From: Boswellia sacra
Taxonomy: Eukaryota > Streptophyta > Magnoliopsida > Sapindales > Burseraceae
Assembly (NCBI GenBank): GCA_013180625.2
Contig: SNVD02014566.1
Location: 248,001-312,000 of the forward strand
Reading direction: 5' to 3'
Length of the DNA: 64,000 bases
Part shown: positions 57,031 through 64,000 of the stretch, piece by piece
Position numbering within the stretch: the stretch's first letter is position 1
Layout of the letters: each line of letters opens with the position of its first letter
Program-made: the position numbers and the translations under genes
Notes under the pieces: generated by a model
Database searches by the model: none
Told to the model about the DNA's origin: nothing
The model's input: the letters and a program-made list of their open reading frames with translations, nothing else

Positions 57031-57188
57031 GTAAAGGTTTTTTTTTTCATTTGTTTATTCCATTTCCCCAGACACCTAAAGCCCCAAAATCACTTTCCTT
57101 TCCACAAATCAGCAAACCTTCAATTGCTTCCCATTCGGCTCACCACCTTCAGAGGCGTTAACAGCGCTGGAATCCTAAAAGAGCAAAA

Positions 57189-57488
57189 ATGGTGTGCATA
57201 AGAAAGGCCACAGTGGATGATCTACTGGCGATGCAAGCATGTAATCTGTTCTGTCTTCCTGAGAACTACTAGATGAAGTATTATTTCTACCATATACTGT
57301 CGTGGCCTCAGCTTCTCTACGTGGCCGAAGACTACAACGGCAAAATCGTCTGATACGTGTTGGCCAAGATGGAAAAAGAAAGCAATGAGTGCCACAACCA
57401 TATCACCTCCCTCGCCGTCCAGTGTACGCATCAGAAATTGAGTTTGGCTACCAAGCTCATGAATGCTGCCCAGTCTGCCATGGAACAG
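57189..57488 (+). pseudogene. NAA10 (N-terminal acetyltransferase) fragment, captured
   Basis: The exon starts MVCIRKATVDDLLAMQACNL and runs to NAAQSAMEQ, ending at a GT splice donor (57489). This is the first about 100 residues of the catalytic subunit of the NatA N-alpha-acetyltransferase, a GNAT-fold enzyme of the ribosome-associated complex. The fragment ends inside the acetyl-CoA binding region. In-frame TAG (after PENY) and TGA (after NGKIV) replace a Gln and a Gly codon. The rest of the gene is absent. The intact parent gene must be elsewhere in the genome. The 5' UTR seems to be included. Confidence 0.92.
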
Positions 57489-57789
57489 GTCAGCTCTTTT
57501 TAAACTAATATTTACTTATTACGCTTTGTATGTGAATGTACTGATGCCACGTTTCTTGCTTGCAATTTTGGAGAATTTGAGAGAATTTTCTCATTACGCT
57601 TATTACGCTTTGGGTTGGGGGGTTGAAGGTACTATTCTCATTGCCCTTTTGCCCAACATGGTTCCATGCTTGCAATTTTGGAGAATTTGAAAGAATTTTC
57701 TTTATCTATTAAATCTTGTTGCTTCTGATAAAATATATTTAGTTTGTTATTCAAATCTCTCTTGTTGCTAAGCTAATTTCTATTTGTAG

Positions 57790-59582
57790 GTTTAACCATG
57801 GAAGAACTGGAAAGGCTTGCTAAGTTAGGAAGTAAAGCACAAAAGACAGCAAGGAGGGACATTGCACATGTTGCGAGTGGCACTTAGATTCAGTCACTAT
57901 GTTCATAAAATCTCTCTTTAACTCATCCACTTATATGTATATATTTATTAGCTTCTCCTCTGTTTTGTATTTCCAATTTCTGATCATAGGTAATATAGTT
58001 GATAGATGACGCCACAAATTTCTGATTGTGGTGGATTGAAGTGAAATAGTACATTGAGTTAAAAATTGGCTGCATGAGATAGATGATTTATAAGAAAAAT
58101 TGTGTTATGAAAAGTTAGGTCGAGGGAACTTAGTTTTTCTCATTAATTTTTGATTGATTAACTAATGATCCTATAAAGTGGAAATTAAATTTTCATATTA
58201 TCGCTTTTAATATTTCACCTTTTTAGAGCAATTTAATTTTCTTCACTCTTATGACAACCATGTATTCTGAAAATGTAGGAACTTATAGCAGTTCATGTGT
58301 TTTTCTTTTCCCCTTTAGTTATCTACTAAACATTCTTGCATGTGTCTCATGCTATCTCTCTTTATTTATTTGTTATTTTTTGTTTATTATATCTGGAATC
58401 TTTATTTCACTTGGTATCTTACATCCATGTTTAAGTATTATGAGTATAATATAAGAGCACATAAGCAGTTCACATCTGCAAAATGACCTCAATATTATTG
58501 AACCTGCAAATTACATAATATTTGATGTTGTTGCTTGTATGTTGTCTGATTTTTACAACTAAGTTTTTAACTGACTGATGCACTTTCTTCAGGTGGTTAC
58601 CAGAGGGAATGGTGCAACTACTGTTTCTGCAACCATGTTTTTTGCTTCTATGGTGATCACCACTTTAGGCTTCATTCTTTCAGTTCTTTAAATTTACACT
58701 TTATGCAGCTTTCTTTGCAATTTTATTTATTTATTTTATTTTTACCAAATTTGACCATTACTTATAATGCACAAATTCTCATAGGTTGGCATCTCCGTGT
58801 TTGTTACTGGGGGAATTGGCGTTGTACACAAGCATGGTGAGCACAGTAAGTATTTTTATCCATGTACCTTCTGATTCCAGGAATAGTTTGTTGCACATGA
58901 TGTTTCTAATTTATGAAGATCTATGATAGCCCATATTTATGACATCTAGGGCCTTGCTAACAGCAGATTGGTTACATACTTAAATTCCCTGCATGATGCC
59001 CTTGGAATTCGTTCTATGAATAATGTAAGCAACACTGTTTATCTAACAATCTGATTGGATGGCCAATGTGATAGAAAAATGAACTTGTTCTTGTTGGAAT
59101 GCATGGTTGCTGATAGACCACATAAGCAAGCCTGCAGATACTCATTTTGCTTGTGATCAATGTGCCCTTACTACTCTTATAAAATTGTAAAGGGCTTATT
59201 TCGAATGTTGGGTAGACCAAATACTGATTTTCTGGAAACCATTGCATTAGTAATGATCTCTTGTATGTTCATTTTGATGATTATTATTTTTTTTTTTTTG
59301 TTTCTAGCAGCAATGGATATATCGTTAGATCTTATGGAGCTTGGAAGAACTCCAGTAGCAGTTATCTCTGCTGATGTAGAGTCCATTTTAGATATTCCAA
59401 GGACCCTTGAGTATTTGGTACTTAAAAATTTATTTCCATAATATCCATAAAATATTTCAGCATCGGACTGTACGTTGTTACTAATTTTTGCACTATATGG
59501 ACAGGAAACTCAGGGAGTTTGTGTTGCTACTTATAAGACGAATGAGTTCCCAGCTTTCTTCACTGAAACTAGTGGCTGTAAG
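57790..59582 (+). pseudogene. Pseudouridine-5'-phosphate glycosidase fragment, captured
   Basis: Five exon segments with introns kept: 57790-about 57885 (LTMEELERLAKLG, then KTARRDIAHV), 58593-58652 (GNGATTVSATMFFASM), 58785-58845 (VGISVFVTGGIG), 59311-59417 (MDISLDLMELGRTPVAVIS, then ILDIPRTLEYL) and 59505-59582 (ETQGVCVATYKTNEFPAFFT). Introns have GT/AG borders, and phases match between 58785-58845 and 59311. The family (PsuG/IndA-like, peroxisomal PUMY in plants) cleaves pseudouridine 5'-phosphate to uracil and ribose 5-phosphate. The first segment has a stop near 57886, and both ends of the gene are missing. Confidence 0.92.
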
Positions 59583-61150
59583 GTACTAACATCAACTTTG
59601 TCTTGCATAATTTTCCTTTTGAGTTACTTGTCAATGTACAATTAATTAAAATGCCTCTGGCTTGGTTAAAATGAAAATTGATGATGGTGTCCAGCATTTT
59701 CTCCTGGTTTCATTGTGTGTTCTCTTTCACCATTTAATATGAGAGGAGGTTTATACAATCGCAAGTGTAAGTTAAATGTCCATTCATGGGAAAAGGAGGT
59801 TTTCCTTCTTGTTTTAAAAATGAAAATTTGCTTGAATAAGAAGTGGTGGTTATGTCTTAGCTTCCTGCAAGCAAAGAGGGGATGGTTATATTTCAAGGGT
59901 AGGTGCTACTGGTGTTGATGGTACGTAGCTTTATGTGCTAAATTGAAATGCAATATCGTTCCAAAAATTTTGAAATGGTTTTCTGATTGCTGACCTTGGT
60001 GCATTTGCATAACTGAAGATGCTTTTGTTGGAAAAAATCACCTGCGGTTCAAACTTCAGCAGTTGAGATTACACTTAAGTGCTTAAAAGCAATAACAATA
60101 GGGTTTACTTAAGTGCTTTTGGAAATTCGCAAAGACAAAAAACATTTGAAGTGGTTTTTAAAGATGCACTTGATAATTGCCTTTTTTAAAACACACTTGA
60201 GATTACAAAAGTGCTCTAGCTTTTATCTCGGAGATGCTTTTAGGTGCTTTGTTATATAAAATGTTTCTACTGAAAAGCATTCCCAAATTCATCCTTAATG
60301 TATTTATCAGAATAGTCGAAACTTCTTAAAATTGTTTCTAGCACCTATAACTAACTTGCCCTTACTATCTAATCATCCAGCTTTCTTATCATTTCATTAG
60401 TTATGCTTCCTGATTTATTATTTCTTAATGAATGAAGGATATTTGACATATGGTGCTTGCATATTCCAGTCAAGAATCGAACATCATTTGCAGGTCTTTT
60501 TGACCTTGTCAATTGCTCTTTTGTTGGTTTTTGTCATATGCAATTGGAAGTAATGTCTGGCCAACTTCAACTTGCCCTGCCTTATTTACTGAGCTCAATG
60601 ATGACAGGTTCATCTTGTTCCACATGCCCTGCCTCAGCAAGATGTCTGCCTTCCTATTTGGCTGCAAAATTCAGCACGGAAAAGTCTGCATGAGTGGGAA
60701 GGAGGAGAGTTGTTGATGGAAATCGCGACCAGCAGTCATGGCAGTATAGTAGTTCATAGTTGAGATCTTATCTTTTTACCTCACCTCTGCTTTCTTTGCA
60801 TGAAGAAAGTTCGTATCTTATATCCTTTGTTTGCCATAAAGTATGTGATTATGATGAATGTTGTAAAACCTTGTCAAGATATTAAGTGAATTTGTAGTGG
60901 TGGAGCTTATATATCTCTATAGGAACCTGAATTGTTCTGAGACAGTATTGTATTTAATGTGTGTTTTGACTACTCTTGACTCTGGATATTGGATTATGCT
61001 ACTATTAATCTCTTCAATTGATTTTCAACTCTTTATTCTGCGTCTCAGAAGAAATGGATAAGTATATAATTAATTACTATTTGTTGTCCTTGGGCACTTT
61101 TGACTTACTGAATTTGATATGAATTCTTAATTTTGTCCCACTAAAACTGC
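59583..61150 (+). other. CACTA interior 3' of the captured exons
   Basis: Intron-like or untranslated sequence. A possible third exon at about 60609-60770 follows an acceptor-like GATGACAG, reads VHLVPHALPQQDVCLPIW and reaches a stop. I do not recognise it. It could be another captured fragment or the natural downstream DNA of one of the parents. Confidence 0.35.
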
Positions 61151-61154
61151 ATTT

Positions 61155-61455
61155 AGATTTTTTACGGCGGGCCACTAGCCCGCGGTAAATAGTTTTATGT
61201 CAGCTTTTTACGGCAGGCAACAGCCCGCAGTAAAACATGCGCTAGGTTTTTACGGCGGGCCACATGCCCGCGGTAAATAATTTTACACAAGACCACGAAT
61301 TTTTACGGCAGGCTGATCGCCCGCGGTAAAAGGCCTTTTATCGCGGGCCAAAACCGCGGTAAAAATTAAAATGAGTTTTTACGGCACCATTTTATACGGC
61401 GGGCTAAAACCGCCGTAGAAGGTTTTTTACCGCGGTTTCGGCCCGCGGTAAAAAG
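61155..61455. repeat. CACTA right subterminal repeat array
   Basis: Six to seven TTTTTACGGCGGGC ... GCCCGCGGTAAA modules, each a small inverted repeat able to form a hairpin, spaced about 45-50 bp. The left end has fewer and more diverged units. Confidence 0.88.
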
Positions 61456-61472
61456 CCTATTTTCTTGTGGTG

Positions 61473-61968
61473 TCCCCTTAAAATTCTGAAGTGAAAATGG
61501 GGAAAAAGTATACAAAATTAGAAATAAAAAGAAAAGAAAGTACACAAACATTAAAGTAAATTAAATAAAGCAATAAAAACATTAAAGAAAATTAAATAAA
61601 GCAAAGGGCCCGGATAGAACCGAGTGATTTCTCCACAAAGATATAGGTTTCTTCGTTCTCTCCGATGTTACTTTTATGACATCTGTTTTCTCTATTTTTT
61701 CTCTATAGTATGTTTGCCAATGCACATGAAAATGAACTCATATACACAAAGAAGACATATACCATTCGTTTCCTCTTCAAATTGATAATAAACATGCATG
61801 TGATAATCATTAATTTCACGGCCATATCGCAATAAATTCGTTAAAAATAATTGGGCTCATTTCAACTAACACAACAATTATAGGCCTTGACTTTTTTATG
61901 AGATTGTAAACAATTCTTTCGAGCATACGTATAGCTAATATATATATATATATATATAAATATATACA
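61473..61968. repeat. Displaced upstream flank of gene 4
   Basis: Continues the 5'-flank block cut at 56625. It matches 31335-31920 and 18645-19000. No gene is seen. A TA microsatellite (61938-61958) lies just before the Copia LTR. Confidence 0.6.
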
Positions 61969-62521
61969 TGTTATGCACAAGCGGAAGCGGTAACCAACAG
62001 AACAACCAAATGCACAACACAAACTATGCTAGATAATTGAATATAATAGCAACTAAAGAGGCAACCAATCAACCACAATGCAGAAATAGAAAGAACACTA
62101 AGATTTAACGAGGTTCCTACGTCCTCGGGCGCCGCTGAAGAAACTTTCCACTATCTTCAAAGAGAATACAAACTTTTTGGGCCACAATATAAATACCACA
62201 ACTATTAGACCAAACTACAATTACCCAAATAGTTAGGCCAAACTGTAATTACCCAAACAATTGGGCAATACTACAAATACCCAAAATCAAAGGGAGAAAA
62301 AGCAAATATTACAAACTTTAAGGTCCTTACTAAAAGGCCCTTAAATTATGAGGTCTTATTAGTAAGACCTTACAAATATAGGGGGTGGAATGAAATTTCA
62401 AATGGGACACTTTATTCATTTCCCAAAAGGCTTCTTTTATAAGCCTACAAAAGTCCCAAGCTTTGCTATTTAAGCAATGTGGGATCTTTCATTTTGTGCA
62501 TATGAGCCACAAAGCTCAACA
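61969..62521 (-). repeat. Copia (Tork-like) 3' LTR
   Basis: About 553 bp, plus-strand ends TGTTATG and CTCAACA, a good TG...CA inverted pair. The right border is fixed by the polypurine tract (minus-strand AAGGTGGAGATT) at 62522-62534. The left border is inferred from terminus sequence only, since the second LTR is outside the window. Confidence 0.75.
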
Positions 62522-62623
62522 AATCTCCACCTTGGCGAATATGCCCACCCACCACAAATTTCTTCCTTTTTCCCATATTCTCTATCACAGCAGCAACGCC
62601 TCCAAATGCGCCCAATGGCGCGG

Positions 62624-64000
62624 TCAAAATCGTACAATATTGATCAAGTCCAAACAATGACTGAACTTGATCGCTGTCACCACCTTAGTCAACATATCTG
62701 CGGGATTCTCGGCAGTCTCAATCTTCTGAAGTAAGATTCTTCCTTCATCAATGATCTCCCGCACAAAATGATACCTAACATCAATATGCTTCGTACGAAC
62801 ATGGAACACTGGATTCTTCGCTAAGTGGATAGCACTCTGACTGTCAGAATAAAGAGTAATTTTCTTTTGCCCAATTCCTAATTCATCCAGCAATCCCTGT
62901 AACCAAATAGCTTCCTTCACAGCCTCTGTCATAGCCATATACTCTGCCTCCGTAGTAGACAAAGTCACTGTAGACTGTAAAGTAGACTTCCAACTCACTA
63001 GTGCTCTTGCAAGAGTAAACACATAACCGGTTGTCGACCGACGTTTATCCAAATCACCAGCATAATCTAAATCAACATAACCAATAGCATACTGACCACA
63101 TGTATCATCTCTCTCAAAGACTAAGCCAACATCCACGGTTTTCAACAAATACCGTAGAATCCATTTCACTGCTTGCCAATGTCCTTTACCAGGATCATGC
63201 ATATACCTGCTCACAACTCCAACTGCATGTGAAATGTCGGGTCTTGTACACACCATAGCATACATCAGGCTACCAACTGCATTAGCATACGGAACTCGAG
63301 ACATATACTCTCGTTCCTCATCTGTACTAGGAGATAAAGATGCACTGAGCTTCATATGAGGAGCAAGTGGGGTACTTACAGGTTTTGACTGCTCTGTAAT
63401 GCCAAACCGCTGTAATACCTTCTTCAGATACTGCTTCTGAGTCAAACAAATCTTGCTTCTTCCTCTATCTCTGCTAATCTCCATGCCAAGAATCTTCTTA
63501 GCTTCACCCAAATCTTTCATCTCAAACTCTTGATTCAACTGAGTCTTCAACTTTACAATTTCTTCAACATTCGTCGAAGCTATCAATATTTCATCAACAT
63601 ACAAGAGTAGATAAATGAAAGAACCATCATGTAGCCTTCGAAAATACACACAATTATCAAATTTGCTTCTTGTGTACCTCTGACCTATCATAAACCAATC
63701 AAATCGCTTATACCACTGTCTGGGAGATTGCTTCAAACCATAAAGCGATCTTTTCAATTTGCATACCAAATTTTCCTTACCAGCAACTTTGAATCCCTCT
63801 GGATGAGTCATATAGATTTCCTCTTCCAAGTCACCATGTAAAAATGCAGTTTTTACATCAAGTTGAACTAGTTCCATATTCATCTGAGCTACCAAGGCCA
63901 ACAAAATTCTAATGGAAGAATGTTTCACAACTGGTGAAAATACCTCATTGTAGTTAATTCCTTCCCTCTGAGCGTAGCCTCTAGCCACCAACCTTGCCTT
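62624..64000 (-). CDS. Copia polyprotein, RT and RNase H part (partial)
   Basis: At least 455 codons, open through the right window edge (KARLVARGYAQREGINYNEV). RT motifs are FSPVVKHSSIRILLALVA, LDVKTAFLHGDLEEEIYM and LYGLKQSPRQWY. The catalytic motif reads YVDEILIAS where YVDD is expected. RNase H shows YVDLDYAGDLDKRRSTTGYV, TLSTTEAEYMA, LYSDSQSAIHLAKNP, TKHIDVRYHFVRE and NPADMLTK before the stop at 62624. No stops or frameshifts are seen, so it is younger or better preserved than the other Copia. The D-to-E change probably impairs polymerase activity. Confidence 0.88.
   Translation of the reverse strand, partial: KARLVARGYAQREGINYNEVFSPVVKHSSIRILLALVAQMNMELVQLDVKTAFLHGDLEEEIYMTHPEGFKVAGKENLVCKLKRSLYGLKQSPRQWYKRFDWFMIGQRYTRSKFDNCVYFRRLHDGSFIYLLLYVDEILIASTNVEEIVKLKTQLNQEFEMKDLGEAKKILGMEISRDRGRSKICLTQKQYLKKVLQRFGITEQSKPVSTPLAPHMKLSASLSPSTDEEREYMSRVPYANAVGSLMYAMVCTRPDISHAVGVVSRYMHDPGKGHWQAVKWILRYLLKTVDVGLVFERDDTCGQYAIGYVDLDYAGDLDKRRSTTGYVFTLARALVSWKSTLQSTVTLSTTEAEYMAMTEAVKEAIWLQGLLDELGIGQKKITLYSDSQSAIHLAKNPVFHVRTKHIDVRYHFVREIIDEGRILLQKIETAENPADMLTKVVTAIKFSHCLDLINIVRF

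Larger units (their letters stand above)
56626..61472. mobile_element. Gene-capturing CACTA (Pack-CACTA) element
   Basis: A 4847-bp element. The left terminus is CACTACTAAAAAAATAG. The right terminus, as reverse complement, is CACCACAAGAAAATAGG. The 3-bp target duplication is TCC (56623-56625 and 61473-61475). Subterminal TTTACGGCGGGC and GCCCGCGGTAAA modules occur in both ends (56650-56780 and 61155-61455). The uninterrupted target is seen at 31334-31345. No transposase (TnpD/TnpA) is present. Instead the interior carries exon-intron fragments of NAA10 and of pseudouridine-5'-phosphate glycosidase, both on the plus strand. It must be mobilised by an autonomous CACTA elsewhere. Confidence 0.93.
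61969..64000 (-). mobile_element. Ty1/Copia element (Tork/TNT1-like), 3' part
   Basis: The window holds the 3' LTR, polypurine tract and the RT-RNase H part of the polyprotein on the minus strand. The element continues past the right edge. Assignment to Tork rests on the RT/RNase H sequence style and on the LTR end (TGTTATGCACAAGCGGAAGC on the plus strand). Confidence 0.9.

Noticed and set aside
58251..59441. ORFs of 67-93 aa on both strands
   Set aside because: They run through introns of the captured glycosidase fragment. Only the spliced exon segments have family similarity.

Overview
The window is nuclear DNA of a flowering plant, probably a eudicot. Most of it is AT-rich intergenic sequence. 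It carries a tandem cluster of plant-specific DUF247/UPF0481 genes, Ty3/Gypsy and Ty1/Copia retrotransposons whose primer-binding site is complementary to initiator tRNA-Met, and hAT, MULE and CACTA DNA transposons. I cannot name the species. No bacterial, organellar, rRNA or tRNA gene was seen.

Host genes. All recognisable DUF247 copies lie on the minus strand. Gene 1 (16856-18316) is intact and has a threefold 15-residue internal repeat. Gene 2 (36254-37656) is split by one frameshift. Gene 3 (48302-49666) is intact and the most conventional. Gene 4 (54276-56142) is open throughout except for a 437-bp solo LTR. Two C-terminal stubs (33.34-33.72 kb and 45.42-45.56 kb) and one 5' leader without a gene (30.94-31.28 kb) are further relics. 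The window's left end (1-6147) matches the 5' flanks of the other copies, so another DUF247 gene probably lies just outside. The noncoding flanks are themselves duplicated many times: one set of blocks recurs at 1-6.1, 18.5-31.0, 31.0-33.3, 40.1-43.6, 44.3-45.4 and 49.7-50.6 kb, and a downstream block recurs at 34.1-35.9, 46.0-47.6 and 51.2-52.8 kb.

Mobile elements. Because the flanks are duplicated, most insertions have an empty paralogous site within the window, which gives exact borders. From left to right: a MITE (481-640), a putative solo LTR (1821-2601), a LINE 3' end (about 3800-4405), a solo LTR (4520-5726), a full-length Tekay-type Gypsy element (6148-15829, target duplication TGATG), a GC-ended hAT element (19884-21949, CTCCCACT), a MULE with long terminal inverted repeats (23479-24614, AATTGAAAAT), a full-length but degraded Copia element (25018-30283, CTCAT), several MITEs, a solo LTR inside gene 4 (55492-55928, ATTGA), a CACTA element (56626-61472, TCC) and the 3' part of a Tork-like Copia element that runs off the right edge (61969-64000).

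Most notable. The CACTA element carries exons, with their introns, from two unrelated host genes: the N-terminal acetyltransferase catalytic subunit NAA10 and pseudouridine-5'-phosphate glycosidase. It is therefore a gene-capturing (Pack-type) CACTA. The DUF247 cluster shows tandem gene birth and decay, and a short secreted-protein-like ORF (16577-16840) lies next to gene 1. No undescribed enzymatic system is evident. The novelty lies in gene capture, gene disruption and cluster evolution.
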